Positions 9,538 to 22,069 of a stretch of 64,000 nucleotides of DNA are shown piece after piece (positions within the stretch are counted from its first letter, which is position 1; the number at the start of each line of letters is the position of its first letter). The notes beneath the pieces are model-generated. The model made no database searches and was not told the DNA's origin. It worked only from the letters and a program-made list of their open reading frames with translations. The stretch lies in contig NZ_CP132343.1 in the NCBI RefSeq assembly GCF_040529065.1, positions 992,001 through 1,056,000 of the forward strand. Reading direction: 5' to 3'. Source of the DNA: Xanthomonas sacchari. Lineage in GTDB: Bacteria; Pseudomonadota; Gammaproteobacteria; Xanthomonadales; Xanthomonadaceae. The position numbers and the translations under genes are program-made.

Positions 9538-9575
9538 CGATAAAGCTCCGGTCAATGGCGAGAAACTCGCGAAGT

Positions 9576-9669
9576 CCGGGCGCCGTTGTCGCTCAAGCCT
9601 CGCGCCGAGCCTGGCCGGGTCTGGAGACGGGGAACCCGGTCTCGATCCGGTCGCAGCGCCCCTCGGCGC
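9576..9669 (-). ncRNA. SAH riboswitch
   Basis: In the leader of ahcY, the minus strand holds GCGCCGAGGGGCGCTGCGAC, later CCAGGCTCGGCGC closing stem P1 with the first block, and then AACGGCGCCCGG whose GGCGCCC pairs back to the GGGCGC loop as the pseudoknot. This is the SAH riboswitch (ahcY motif) consensus in the right order and spacing. Known members switch on translation or expression of SAH recycling genes when SAH binds. Confidence 0.93.
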
Positions 9670-9681
9670 AAGGGGTAACTG

Positions 9682-9687
9682 ATTATA
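9682..9687 (-). promoter_or_regulatory. -10 element of the ahcY promoter
   Basis: A perfect TATAAT on the minus strand, 12 bases before the riboswitch P1 stem, placing the transcript start close to the riboswitch. No good -35 at 16-18 bases. Confidence 0.65.
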
Positions 9688-9802
9688 GCGGCTGCCACGT
9701 GCGGCGCTTGAACACGCGCCCGTGCCCAACCATCGACAGGGGGCGTGCGGCGCCCGCCCTGCTACCGTCATCGGTTCGACCGATGTGAAGGAGAGGGGAG
9801 AG

Positions 9803-12346
<2,544 letters not shown>

Positions 12347-12506
12347 GCCGCGCCTGTGCCACGGCCGCACGTGCGTGCCGCCGTGGCGCAGGGCACTGCT
12401 GTGCCGCGCAAATGGTTCGCTTTGAAACCGTCGCGCAGCCGACGGGAGCGCGATCCCTTTTCGGTTAGGCTTGCGGCGCCCCCACTGCCGAGCCATGCGT
12501 TTCCCG

Positions 12507-15221
12507 ATGAACGAGTCCCGCAGCAGCATCGCCTTCGCCACGCCCGACCTTCCCTTACGCGACGACGTGCGCCGGCTCGGCGCCCTGGTGGGCGACCTGC
12601 TCGCCGAACAGGTCTCGGCGCAGTTCCTCGACGAGATCGAGCGCATCCGCACCACCGCGATCGCGCGCCGCGAACGCGCCGCGCCGCTGTCCTCGCTGAG
12701 CGAGCAACTCGCCGGCCGCGCGCCGCGCGATGCCGAAGCGTTGGTGCGCGCCTTCAGTACCTATTTCCAGGTGGTCAACATCGCCGAGCGCGTGCACCGC
12801 ATCCGCCGCCGCCGCGACTACCAGCGCAGCAGCGCCGACACGCCGCAGCCGGACGGCCTGCTCGACGCCTTGCGCCGGCTCAAGGCGCAGGGCGTCGGCA
12901 TCGAGGAACTGCGCGACTGGTTGCCGCGCATCGACGTCGAGCCGGTGTTCACCGCGCACCCGACCGAGGCGGTGCGGCGCGCGCTGCTGGAGAAGGAACA
13001 GTTGATGGTGGCCAGCCTGGTCGACAACCTCGACGGCCTGCGCACCCCGGGCGAGCGCGCCACCGACGCGGCGCGCTTCCGCATGGCGCTGACCGCCTCG
13101 TGGCAGACCGCCGATTCCTCGCCGGTGCGCCCCACCGTGGAGGACGAGCGCGAGCACGTCGGCTTCTACCTGACCCAGGTGCTGTACCGGGTGATCCCGG
13201 TGATGTACGAGACCCTGGAGCACGCCATCGAGCAGACCTACGGGCAGGCGCTGCCCCTGCTGCGGCTGCTGCGCTTCGGCACCTGGGTCGGCGGCGACAT
13301 GGACGGCAACCCCAATGTCGATGCCGCCACCATCACCGCCACCCTCGACGCGCAGCGGCGCGCGGTGCTGGAGCGCTATCTGAAGGAGCTGTGGCAGCTG
13401 GCCAGCCTGCTCAGCCAGTCGACCACCCTGGTCGCGGTGAGCGCACCGCTGCTGGAGCAACTGGAGCGTTACCGGCAACTGTTGCCGGAGGCGGCGGCGC
13501 GCTCGCGGCCGCGCCATGGCGACATGCCCTACCGCCTGCTCAACGACCTGATGCGCGCGCGCCTGCAGGCCACCCTGGACGACGCGCCCGGCGCCTATGT
13601 CGCGCCGACCGAACTGGAAAGCGACCTGCAGTTGATCCTGGACAGCCTGCAGGCCAACAAGGGCCTGCACGCCGGCTGGTTCGCGGTGCGGCGCCTGCTG
13701 TGGCGGGTGCGCAGCTTCGGTTTCCACCTGGCGCGGCTGGACGTGCGCCAGGAGTCCAGCGTGCACGCGCGCGCGGTCGCCGCCGCGCTGGACACGCAGG
13801 ACTGGGACACGCGTGCTGTGGAGGAGCGCGCAGGCCTGCTCGGTCCCTACGCCAGCGGCGAGCAGACCCTGCCGGTGGCCGACGACGAAGGCAATGCGCG
13901 GCTGGACGCGGTGTTCGCCGCGCTCGCCGATGCGCGCGCGCGGCACGGCGCCGACGCGCTGGGCAGCTACATCATCTCGATGGCGCACGACCGCGCCGAC
14001 GTGCTGACCGTGCTGGCGCTGGCGCGCCGCGGCGGCCTGGTCGATGCCGACGGCGCGGTGCCGCTGGACATCGTGCCGCTGTTCGAGACCGTGGACGACC
14101 TGCGCGGCGGCACCGCGACCCTGCGCGACCTGCTGGCCGACCCGGTCTACCGCCGCCACCTGGCCGCGCGCGACGACGTGCAGATGGTGATGCTCGGCTA
14201 TTCGGACAGCGGCAAGGACGGCGGCATCGCCGCCTCGCGCTGGGGCCTGCAGCGCGCGCAGGTGGAACTGCTGGAGGCGGCGGCCGAGCTGGGCATCCGC
14301 CTGACCTTCTTCCACGGCCGCGGCGGCTCGATCGTGCGCGGCGGCGGCAAGACCACGCGCGCGCTGGAGGCGGCGCCGCGCGGCAGCGTCGACGGGCGCC
14401 TGCGCGTGACCGAACAGGGCGAGGTGATCCACCGCAAGTACGGCATCCGCGCGCTGGCACTGCGTTCGCTGGAACAGATGACCGGCGCGGTGCTGCTGTC
14501 GAGCCTGCGCCCGCGCGCGGCCGACGCGCGCGAAGACGGCTGGCGGCCGGTGATGGACCTGGTCGCCGAGCACAGCAGCCAGGCGTACCGCGGCTTCGTC
14601 GGCGATGCCGAGTTCATGCGCTACTTCCGCCTGGCCACGCCGATCGACGTGATCGAACGCATGACCCTGGGCTCGCGGCCGTCGCGCCGGCTCGGCCAGG
14701 ATGCGGCGCTGTCCAATCTGCGGGCGATTCCCTGGGTGTTCGCCTGGAGCCAGGCGCGCGCGGTGATCCCGGGCTGGTACGGCGTGGGCAGCGGCCTGCA
14801 GGCGGCGGTGGACGCCGGCCACGAGGACGCGCTGCGCGCGATGGCGGCGGACTGGCCGTTCTTCCGCACCTTCCTCGACGACATCGCCATGGTCCTGTCC
14901 AAGGGCGACCTCAACATCGCCGAGATGTTCTCGCGCCTGTCCGGGCCGCTACACGAGCGCTTCTTCCCGCGCATCCGCGACGAACTGGCGCTGACCAAGG
15001 GCTGGGTGAAGGCGCTGACCGGGCAGGCCTCGCTGCTGCAGCACGACCCGCGCCTGGCGTTGTCGATCCGCCTGCGCAATCCCTACATCGACCCGATCAG
15101 CGTGCTGCAGGTGGACCTGCTGCAGCGCTGGCGCGCCACCGACGGCGAGGACGAGGACCTGCTGCGGGCGCTGGTGGCCTGCGTCAACGGCGTCGCCCAG
15201 GGCGTGCAGAACACCGGCTGA
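12507..15221 (+). CDS. ppc: phosphoenolpyruvate carboxylase
   Basis: 904 residues, matching the length I recall for Xanthomonas Ppc when started at ATG 12507 ([17 protein letters not shown]); an upstream ATG at 12495 is in frame. It carboxylates PEP to oxaloacetate to refill the TCA cycle. Motifs: [12 protein letters not shown] (catalytic His), [29 protein letters not shown] and the C-terminal ending [10 protein letters not shown] with the allosteric Asn-Thr-Gly terminus. No neighbouring gene is overlapped. Confidence 0.98.
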   Translation: MNESRSSIAFATPDLPLRDDVRRLGALVGDLLAEQVSAQFLDEIERIRTTAIARRERAAPLSSLSEQLAGRAPRDAEALVRAFSTYFQVVNIAERVHRIRRRRDYQRSSADTPQPDGLLDALRRLKAQGVGIEELRDWLPRIDVEPVFTAHPTEAVRRALLEKEQLMVASLVDNLDGLRTPGERATDAARFRMALTASWQTADSSPVRPTVEDEREHVGFYLTQVLYRVIPVMYETLEHAIEQTYGQALPLLRLLRFGTWVGGDMDGNPNVDAATITATLDAQRRAVLERYLKELWQLASLLSQSTTLVAVSAPLLEQLERYRQLLPEAAARSRPRHGDMPYRLLNDLMRARLQATLDDAPGAYVAPTELESDLQLILDSLQANKGLHAGWFAVRRLLWRVRSFGFHLARLDVRQESSVHARAVAAALDTQDWDTRAVEERAGLLGPYASGEQTLPVADDEGNARLDAVFAALADARARHGADALGSYIISMAHDRADVLTVLALARRGGLVDADGAVPLDIVPLFETVDDLRGGTATLRDLLADPVYRRHLAARDDVQMVMLGYSDSGKDGGIAASRWGLQRAQVELLEAAAELGIRLTFFHGRGGSIVRGGGKTTRALEAAPRGSVDGRLRVTEQGEVIHRKYGIRALALRSLEQMTGAVLLSSLRPRAADAREDGWRPVMDLVAEHSSQAYRGFVGDAEFMRYFRLATPIDVIERMTLGSRPSRRLGQDAALSNLRAIPWVFAWSQARAVIPGWYGVGSGLQAAVDAGHEDALRAMAADWPFFRTFLDDIAMVLSKGDLNIAEMFSRLSGPLHERFFPRIRDELALTKGWVKALTGQASLLQHDPRLALSIRLRNPYIDPISVLQVDLLQRWRATDGEDEDLLRALVACVNGVAQGVQNTG

Positions 15222-15313
15222 CGCTGGCGCCTCACGGGCGCCGCCGGCCGCTGCCGCCGGCCGCCCGTCGCCACCCGCTTGCGGGCGGACAAAATTGTCC
15301 GATAATGCCGCGC

Positions 15314-15880
15314 ATGGAGATGCGAGCCGATACCGCCCACCGCCGCCGCCTGTTGCTGGACGCCGCCGACGAGGTGTTCTGTGAGCACGGCGTGCTGGCG
15401 CCGCTGGAACTGGTGGTGGAGCGCGCAGGCCTCGGCCGCGCCACCCTGTACCGTCATTTCGCCGACCGCACCGAGCTGATGGCGGCGCTGCTGGAACGCG
15501 GCCTGGACGGCCTGGAGGGCTGCGCGCGCGAGATCGGCACGCGGCCGGACGGGCTGTTCCTGCTGATGTACGACGTCGCCGAACACATCGCGATGTCGGC
15601 GCCGCTGGCCGACTATTGGCGGTCGCTGCCGCGCGAGCATCCGATGATGGACGCCGCGCACACGCGGGCGATGGCGATCCTGCTGCCGTTCCTGCAGCGT
15701 GCGATCGCCGCCGGCCTGTGCCGTGCGGACCTGGGCGAGGAAGACCTGGCCCTGGCGATGGACATGCTCGGCGCCTGCCAGCGCGGCAGCGACGAGGCCG
15801 AACGCAAGGCGCTGGCGCAACGCGGTTGCCGGCTGCTGTGCCACGCCCTGGCCACGCCCGCGGCGGCGGCGGACTTGTGA
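15314..15880 (+). CDS. TetR family regulator
   Basis: 188 residues from ATG 15314; ATGs at 15305 and 15320 are also in frame and no Shine-Dalgarno decides between them. N-terminal helix-turn-helix: LLDAADEVFCEHG ... ELVVERAGLGRATLYRHFADR, a classical TetR signature. The C-terminal ligand domain is unassigned. Its stop overlaps the start of the next gene (GTGA), so it heads a three-gene operon with a DUF4105 protein and a lipoprotein hydrolase that it may control. Confidence 0.9.
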   Translation: MEMRADTAHRRRLLLDAADEVFCEHGVLAPLELVVERAGLGRATLYRHFADRTELMAALLERGLDGLEGCAREIGTRPDGLFLLMYDVAEHIAMSAPLADYWRSLPREHPMMDAAHTRAMAILLPFLQRAIAAGLCRADLGEEDLALAMDMLGACQRGSDEAERKALAQRGCRLLCHALATPAAAADL

Positions 15881-16920
15881 GCGCCGACAGCGCCGCACGC
15901 CGACGCGCCTGGCCGTGGCGGCTGGCGCGCGCCGTGGCGATGCTGGCGGTGCTGGCCGCCAGTCTGTGGGGCGCACTGTTCCTGGCCTATCTGCCGCACA
16001 CCGGCGCTGTGGTGCGCTACGGCTCGGCGCTGCTGTGGGCCGCCCTGGGCGCCGCTGCGCTGTGGGGCCTTCGCCATCCGCGCGAGTACCGCGTGCTGCC
16101 GCTGCTGTTCGCGCTCGGCTGTGCGGGCATGGGGGTGGGCTGGTCGGCGCTGCAGCCGCAGCAGAACCGCGACTGGGCCGACGATGTCGCGCAGTTGCTG
16201 GAGCCGCAGGTGGATGGGCACGTGGTGACCCTGCACAACGTGCGCAACTTCGCCTGGCGCAGCGACCACGACTACACCCCGCGCTGGGAGACGCGCCGCT
16301 ACGACCTGGAGCGGCTGGCGTCGGCGGACCTGGCGCTGTCGTACTGGATGGGGCCGGCGATCGCCCACACCCTGGTTTCGTTCGGTTTCGACGACGGCCG
16401 ACGCGTGGTGTTCTCGCTGGAAATCCGCAAGGAGCGCGACGAGGCGTTCTCGGCGCTGGCCGGGTTCTTCCGCAATTTCGAGCAGGTGATGGTGGCCGCC
16501 GACGAGCGCGACATCCTGGCGGTGCGCAGCAACGTGCGCGGCGAGGACGTGTACCTGTACCGGCTCAACCTCTCGCGCGCACAACTGCGCCAGCTGTTCC
16601 TTGGCTACGTGGCGCGGGCGCAGCAACTGCAGCGCACGCCGCGGTTCTACAACACCGCCACCAGCAACTGCACCACCATCGTGTTCGAGCTGGCGCGCAA
16701 GCTCGATCCCGCACTGCCGCTCGACATCCGCCTGCTGCTGTCCGGCTACCTGCCGTCCTACGTCTACGCGCAGCACGGCTTCGTGCCCGGCTACAGCCTG
16801 GCCACGCTGCGCGCGCGCGGCCGCATCGGCGAACGTGCCCGCGCGGCCGGCGCCAGCGCCGATTTCTCCACGCGCATCCGCGCCGGCATTCCCGGCGACG
16901 ACCTCGCGGTCACGCCATGA
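15877..16920 (+). CDS. DUF4105 (Lnb N-terminal type) membrane/periplasmic protein
   Basis: 347 residues from GTG 15877, which overlaps the TetR stop. Three hydrophobic segments in the first ~90 residues anchor it; the rest is periplasmic. The block FYNTATSNCTTIVFELAR with its Cys is the hallmark of DUF4105, a domain shared with the N-terminal part of the lipoprotein N-acyltransferase Lnb and thought to act through that Cys and a His. It overlaps the following hydrolase by ATGA. Proposed role: thiol-dependent acyl transfer or hydrolysis at the membrane; unproven. Confidence 0.85.
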   Translation: MSADSAARRRAWPWRLARAVAMLAVLAASLWGALFLAYLPHTGAVVRYGSALLWAALGAAALWGLRHPREYRVLPLLFALGCAGMGVGWSALQPQQNRDWADDVAQLLEPQVDGHVVTLHNVRNFAWRSDHDYTPRWETRRYDLERLASADLALSYWMGPAIAHTLVSFGFDDGRRVVFSLEIRKERDEAFSALAGFFRNFEQVMVAADERDILAVRSNVRGEDVYLYRLNLSRAQLRQLFLGYVARAQQLQRTPRFYNTATSNCTTIVFELARKLDPALPLDIRLLLSGYLPSYVYAQHGFVPGYSLATLRARGRIGERARAAGASADFSTRIRAGIPGDDLAVTP

Positions 16921-18866
16921 CCCTGCGCGCACGTCTTGCGCGGTGCACGGGCGCCGCGCTGCTGGCTGCCGCGTCGCTGCTCGGCAGCGGCTGCGCGATG
17001 GTCAGCGTGCAGTCGCGCAGCGCCGCCGACTACATCGCCACCCAGCGTGGCGACGTGCTCAGCACCGGCAGGCTCAGCGATGCCAGCCTGGAGACGCTGC
17101 GCGTGCTCGCGCTCGACCCCAAAACCTGCGAGGCGGACGTTCCGGCCTGCGCCACACAGCTGCGCGCATTGCAGGGGCTGGACCAGGAGCGGCGGCTGGC
17201 GACCCTGTCGGAGCTGTGGGTGCATGCGGCCAATGCGCGCACGCCGCGGCAGGCGGGGGCGCTGGACGATGCGACGCTGCAGGCGTGGCTGGAGGCCGCG
17301 CGCTACGCCTACGCCTACCTGTTCTATACCCCGCGCCCGGCCAGCGCGCGCGCCTTCGAGGATCGGCAGACCCAGGTGCGCGACTACTACAACTACGCCG
17401 TGCAGCAGGTGGTCGGCGAACTGTTCCTGCGCTGGCGCGCCGGCAGCGCCAGCGGTGAGCTGCACGACGACGACGCGCTGCGCACGGCCGGCTGGCAGGT
17501 GCGCGCGGACATGGGCAGCTTCCGCCTGCCCGGCGGGGTGGCGCGGCCGGACGCGATGCTGCCGGCGTCGACGCTGCGCTTCGATGGCCTGCGCAGCGCC
17601 TACCGCCGTGACGGCTTCGGCGCCGAACTGGTCGCGGAGATCGCGCCGGCCAAGGTCGGCGACCCGACCGCGGCGGCCGCCGCCAGGACCGCGCCGGACC
17701 CGCACGCGCCGGCGTTCAGCGAAATGCCGTATGCGCCGACCACGGTGCTGCTGCGCTTCGAAGGGGATAGCCTGGCGCAGGTACTCGACACCCGCAGCGT
17801 GGTGGTCGCGCCCTACGATCCGTACCGCGACGGCGAGGTCGAGGTACACGGCCAGCGCCTGCCGCTGGCGGCCAACTTCACCGCCGCCTACGGCCTGTGG
17901 CTGGCCCGCGCCGGCTTCGCGCGGCAGTCGCTGCGCTCGATGCTCGGCCGCGGGGATGGCATCGACCAGCCGCATCTGTACCTGATGCAGCCATACGATC
18001 CGGACCGACGCATCATCCTGATGCTGCACGGCCTGGCCAGCAGTCCGGAGGCATGGGTCAACGTCGCCAACGAACTGATGGGCGACGAGCAACTGCGCCG
18101 GCACTACCAGATCTGGCAGGTCTACTACCCGACCAACATGCCGATCGCCTGGAACCGCGCGCAGATCGCCACGCTGCTGCAGCAGACCCTGCGCCATTTC
18201 GATCCGCCCGGGCAGGCGCCGGCGTCGCAGCACATGGTCCTGATCGGCCACAGCATGGGCGGGGTGATCGGGCGCCTGCTGGTCAGCGATTCCGGCGACA
18301 CGCTGTGGAACGACCTGATTGGCGCGCGCGCCGGCCGGCGCCCGCTGGACCCGCAGGCGCTGGCGCAGTTGCAGCCGCTGCTGCGCTTCGCGCCGTTGCC
18401 GGAGGTGGACCGCGCCATCTTCATCGCCGCGCCGCAACGCGGCACCACCTTCGCCGAAGGGCGGCTCGGACGCCTGGCCGGGCGCCTGGTGCGCCTGCCG
18501 GTGACGCTGCTCGATCGCCTGAACACCTGGCTGCAGGGGATCGACGGCCCCGATGGCGCGCCGGTGCGCGTGCCCAACAGCATCGACAACCTGCGCGACA
18601 CCGATCCGTTCGTGCGCGCGGCGGCGGATCTGCCGATCGCGCCGGCGGTGCGCTACCACACCATCATCGCCCGCCGCGATCCGGCGGTGCCGCTGGCCGC
18701 CTCCGACGATGGGCTGGTGCCGTACCGCAGTGCGCACCTGCCGGGCGCAGTGTCCGAACTGGTGATCACCTCGGGCCACAGCGTGCAGGAGACGCCGCAG
18801 GCGATCCTGGAGATCCGCCGCATCCTGCACGCGCAGTTGCAGGTCGACGCCACCGCGACGCGGTAA
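16917..18866 (+). CDS. alpha/beta hydrolase lipoprotein
   Basis: 649 residues. Signal peptide with lipobox LLGSGC places it as a lipoprotein. The C-terminal ~300 residues are an alpha/beta hydrolase: RIILMLHGLASSPEAWVN (oxyanion strand), nucleophile elbow LIGHSMGGVIGR, and a late SGHSVQE that can supply the His. The N-terminal ~330 residues have no fold I recognise. Start ATG overlaps the DUF4105 stop. Probably a lipase/esterase acting at the outer membrane, translated together with the DUF4105 protein. Confidence 0.88.
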   Translation: MTLRARLARCTGAALLAAASLLGSGCAMVSVQSRSAADYIATQRGDVLSTGRLSDASLETLRVLALDPKTCEADVPACATQLRALQGLDQERRLATLSELWVHAANARTPRQAGALDDATLQAWLEAARYAYAYLFYTPRPASARAFEDRQTQVRDYYNYAVQQVVGELFLRWRAGSASGELHDDDALRTAGWQVRADMGSFRLPGGVARPDAMLPASTLRFDGLRSAYRRDGFGAELVAEIAPAKVGDPTAAAAARTAPDPHAPAFSEMPYAPTTVLLRFEGDSLAQVLDTRSVVVAPYDPYRDGEVEVHGQRLPLAANFTAAYGLWLARAGFARQSLRSMLGRGDGIDQPHLYLMQPYDPDRRIILMLHGLASSPEAWVNVANELMGDEQLRRHYQIWQVYYPTNMPIAWNRAQIATLLQQTLRHFDPPGQAPASQHMVLIGHSMGGVIGRLLVSDSGDTLWNDLIGARAGRRPLDPQALAQLQPLLRFAPLPEVDRAIFIAAPQRGTTFAEGRLGRLAGRLVRLPVTLLDRLNTWLQGIDGPDGAPVRVPNSIDNLRDTDPFVRAAADLPIAPAVRYHTIIARRDPAVPLAASDDGLVPYRSAHLPGAVSELVITSGHSVQETPQAILEIRRILHAQLQVDATATR

Positions 18867-19235
18867 CGATGCCCGCGACGGGCGGTTGCACGCGCCGTCG
18901 TCGAGCGCGCCGAGGGCATCGCGTTGCCGCTCACTCCCCGAGGCGCGATGCAGCGCCGACGATCGCCTCGTGGCACACCAAGGGAACGCCTAACCCGTCG
19001 CCTTCTCCGCAGTGCCATATCCGCATCGCAGCGTCGACGCACCGCTGCGGTTGTGCCGAATTACGCAGGAAACGCGTCGAATCGTCCGTCGATGGTTGCC
19101 GATGACATCGTTGTCACGAAATTGCAGCCGCCAACCCGAACAATGCGCGCCGCCGTGAACACGATCACGGCCTCTCTCCCCTCCATGCCCGGCCTGCGGC
19201 GCGTTCCGTTGGCCGCGCCTACGTTCGGATTTTTC
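18867..19235 (+). other. 369-base intergenic leader of the TonB receptor
   Basis: No ORF with a plausible start or ribosome-binding site. The frame of the downstream receptor remains open through most of it, but composition changes sharply and the signal peptide begins at 19236. It contains the LacI-type palindrome at 19103-19116. No terminator hairpin with T-run after the hydrolase gene was seen. Confidence 0.6.
19103..19116 (+). promoter_or_regulatory. LacI-type operator candidate
   Basis: TGACATCGTTGTCA: TGACA and TGTCA half-sites around a central CG, 120 bases before the TonB receptor start. CG-centred palindromes of this kind are typical targets of LacI-family repressors, including those controlling TonB receptors in Xanthomonas. 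No regulator gene of that family is in the window. Confidence 0.55.
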
Positions 19236-22022
19236 ATGTCGCACTCGATCCATCTTCAAAAACGCCTGTCACTGGCGATCGCCGCAGCGTTGCTCGGTGT
19301 CGCGCCGATGGCCTTGGCCCAGGCGCAGGATGCGCAGGAGACGCAGACCGCCGCGTCCGACGCCAGCGCCAAGACCCTGGACAAGATCACCGTCGCCGTC
19401 ACCCGCTACAACGCCGCGGACATGCAGATGGCCGCGACCAACACGGCCAACGTGCTGTCGGCCGAGGACCTGAAGTACACCGCCGTGCACAACATCGCCG
19501 AGGCGCTGGGCCTGCTGCCGGGTGTCAACGTGGTCAACACCGGGCAGTCGTACTTCGGCGGCGTCGACGGCGCCGCGCGCGGCGAGGGCATGTTCGCCTC
19601 GGTGCGCGGCCTCAACGCCGAGTACAACGTCAACCTGATCAACGGCGTCAACGTCGCCCAGGGCCTGCCCTACAGCCGCAGCGTGCAGCTGAGCCTGCTG
19701 CCGCCGTCGGGCCTGCAGACCATCGTGTTGAACAAGACCTCCACCGCGGCGATGGACGGCGACGCGATCGGCGGCACCATCGACTACCGCACCCCCAGCG
19801 GCTTCGACTACAGCGAGGCGATGGGCGGCAGCGTCACCGCCAGCGGGCGCATGGAAAGCCGTGCGCGCGACTACGGCGACAACGGCCTGGGCAAGGGCGC
19901 GGCCGGCGAATTCCACGCCAAGTTCGGCACCGACAACCAGTTCGGCATCTACACCAGCGCGTACTACGACGAGCGCCACTACGTGAACAGCGAAGTGGCC
20001 AACGCCGCCGCCTCGCGCGGCGACTGGAACAAGCGCTACTTCTCGCGCACCGACGCCAGCGGCCAGCCGGCGCCCGGCTACGATCCGCAGGACCTGCTGA
20101 TGGCCACCGGCGCCAACATCGGCTATTCCGCCGGCGACACCACGCGCTACGGCGGCAACGTGTCCTTCGACTGGCACGTCGATCCGAGCCTGCAGCTGTA
20201 CGCGCGCGCCACCTATGCCTACGCCAAGACCGAGCAGAACACCGGCTACACCCAGCTGGTGCCGGCCAACGTGAGCCTGGCGCAGATCGGCACCACCGGC
20301 GTGTACCAGCCGCAGATCAACCGCGTGGCGGTGCGCTACTGGTACGAGACCAATCCGGAAGTGGCGGACCTGGCCACCTTCCAGTTCGGCGCCGACAAGC
20401 AACTGGGCAACTGGACCCTGTCGCCGAACCTGTTCTACAGCTACGGCGACAACGATCGCCCGGACCACGTGGAGATTTCCGCACGCGTGGACCAGTACGC
20501 CTCCACCCAGTTCCCGTACGGCGGCGCCAGCACCTTCTCCGGCTACGACAGCGAAGGCTTCCCCAAGCCGCTGCTGACCCCGGCGATCCAGGCCCAGGCC
20601 AGCGACATCGGCAGCCTGTATGCGCGCCGCTACGGCCAGTTGACCAAGTCCTACAGCGGCCAGACCAAGGGCGGCGCCAAGTTCGACGTGCGCTACGACT
20701 TCGACCAGGGTGCGCTGAGCAACATCCAGTTCGGCGTGAAGTACGTCGACAGCTCCCGCGACTTCACTTCGCGCGACTGGACCAACAGCAAGTTCACCGA
20801 CGGCACCTTGCTGCGCGACACCGGCCTGGTGGTCGGCCAGTACGACTCGGTGTATCCGGGCAAGTACGCGTGGCCGACGGTCAAGCTCAGCAACGGCGGG
20901 CTGAAGGCGATGATCGCCCAGCACCTGACCGCGGCCAGCTTCGACACCTGCGGCAGCCTGGCGATCAACAACCAGAACTGCGCGACCATGCGTGGCGACG
21001 AGGCGGTGACCGCGGCGTATGCGATGGCCACCTTCCGCACTGGCGACCTGGAGGTGATCCCGGGCGTGCGCTTCGAGCACACCAGCATCCGCAACACCTT
21101 CTGGACCATGCCCGAAGACGCCAAGGGCAACGAACTGCCCGGTTTCTTCAGCAGCAACCACACCAGCTACGACGTGCCGCTGCCGAGCGTGTTCCTGAAC
21201 TACCGCCCGGGCGACGGCAGTGCGGTGTACCGCGCCTCGGTGTGGACCAGCTACACCCGGCCGGCGCTGGTGCAGCTCGGCGGTGGCGCCAACTACGACG
21301 TCTCCAGCGACGGCACCACGGTCATCACCGAGGGCAATCCGGACCTGAAGCCGATCAAGTCGCTCAACGTCGACCTGTCCGGCGAGTGGGACAACGGCCA
21401 CGGCGGCCACGCGATGCTGGCCGGCTACTACAAGCGCCTGACCGACTACATCTACGAGAGCGGCTCGGATCCGGCCAACGCCGGCACCAGCACCGGCGCC
21501 GGCAACGTGCGCTACGTGCGTCCGCAGAACGGCGGCGACGGCAAGGTGCTCGGCTTCGAGGCCGCGGTGCGGCAGACCCTGCAGGGCATGCCGGCACCGC
21601 TGGACGGCTTCGGCATCGGCGCCAACGTCACCCGCCAGACCACCCGTGTCGACCTGGGCATGGACGGCTTCCACGACGAGCGCATCCAGAACGCGCCGGA
21701 CCTGATGGCCAACGCCGAGCTGTTCTACGAGAAGGGCCCGCTGTCGGTGAACCTGGCCTACCACTACTCCGGCGAATACGTCTCGGTGTACGACTACTAC
21801 AACCGCGGCGCGACCTGGGACGACCTGTGGGTCAAGCCGATCACGCGTGTGGACCTGCACGTGGGCTACACCTTCAACGAGCACCTGCGCGCCGACCTGT
21901 CGGTGGCCAACCTCACCAACCGCCTGAGCTACTGGGCGCACGTGGGCCACAACAGCACCGCGATCTCCGACATCGTCGATGCCGGCCGCACCGCGCTGCT
22001 GAACGTGAAGTACACGTTCTGA
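19236..22022 (+). CDS. TonB-dependent receptor
   Basis: 928 residues. Signal peptide ends near LAQAQ; plug domain at ~50-230 (VTVAVTRYNAADMQ-like TonB-box region, SVRGLNAEYNVNLINGVNV, TSTAAMDGDAIGGTIDYRTP), then a long 22-strand barrel ending in the aromatic LNVKYTF required for outer-membrane assembly. It is of the large TonB receptor class common in Xanthomonas rather than a siderophore receptor. Start ATG 19236 chosen because the signal peptide begins there. It heads an apparent operon with a PI-PLC-like enzyme and a histidine acid phosphatase, suggesting import of a phosphorylated, perhaps inositol-containing compound. Confidence 0.95.
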   Translation: MSHSIHLQKRLSLAIAAALLGVAPMALAQAQDAQETQTAASDASAKTLDKITVAVTRYNAADMQMAATNTANVLSAEDLKYTAVHNIAEALGLLPGVNVVNTGQSYFGGVDGAARGEGMFASVRGLNAEYNVNLINGVNVAQGLPYSRSVQLSLLPPSGLQTIVLNKTSTAAMDGDAIGGTIDYRTPSGFDYSEAMGGSVTASGRMESRARDYGDNGLGKGAAGEFHAKFGTDNQFGIYTSAYYDERHYVNSEVANAAASRGDWNKRYFSRTDASGQPAPGYDPQDLLMATGANIGYSAGDTTRYGGNVSFDWHVDPSLQLYARATYAYAKTEQNTGYTQLVPANVSLAQIGTTGVYQPQINRVAVRYWYETNPEVADLATFQFGADKQLGNWTLSPNLFYSYGDNDRPDHVEISARVDQYASTQFPYGGASTFSGYDSEGFPKPLLTPAIQAQASDIGSLYARRYGQLTKSYSGQTKGGAKFDVRYDFDQGALSNIQFGVKYVDSSRDFTSRDWTNSKFTDGTLLRDTGLVVGQYDSVYPGKYAWPTVKLSNGGLKAMIAQHLTAASFDTCGSLAINNQNCATMRGDEAVTAAYAMATFRTGDLEVIPGVRFEHTSIRNTFWTMPEDAKGNELPGFFSSNHTSYDVPLPSVFLNYRPGDGSAVYRASVWTSYTRPALVQLGGGANYDVSSDGTTVITEGNPDLKPIKSLNVDLSGEWDNGHGGHAMLAGYYKRLTDYIYESGSDPANAGTSTGAGNVRYVRPQNGGDGKVLGFEAAVRQTLQGMPAPLDGFGIGANVTRQTTRVDLGMDGFHDERIQNAPDLMANAELFYEKGPLSVNLAYHYSGEYVSVYDYYNRGATWDDLWVKPITRVDLHVGYTFNEHLRADLSVANLTNRLSYWAHVGHNSTAISDIVDAGRTALLNVKYTF

Positions 22023-22069
22023 AGCGGGCGCTTGCGCACGCTGGACGTCGCCAACCGTCGCACGGCCCT

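Noticed and set aside
19081-19130. PHO box before the receptor/phosphatase operon
   Set aside because: TGTCA-like half-sites are inverted rather than direct repeats 11 bases apart, so the site fits a LacI-type palindrome, not PhoB.
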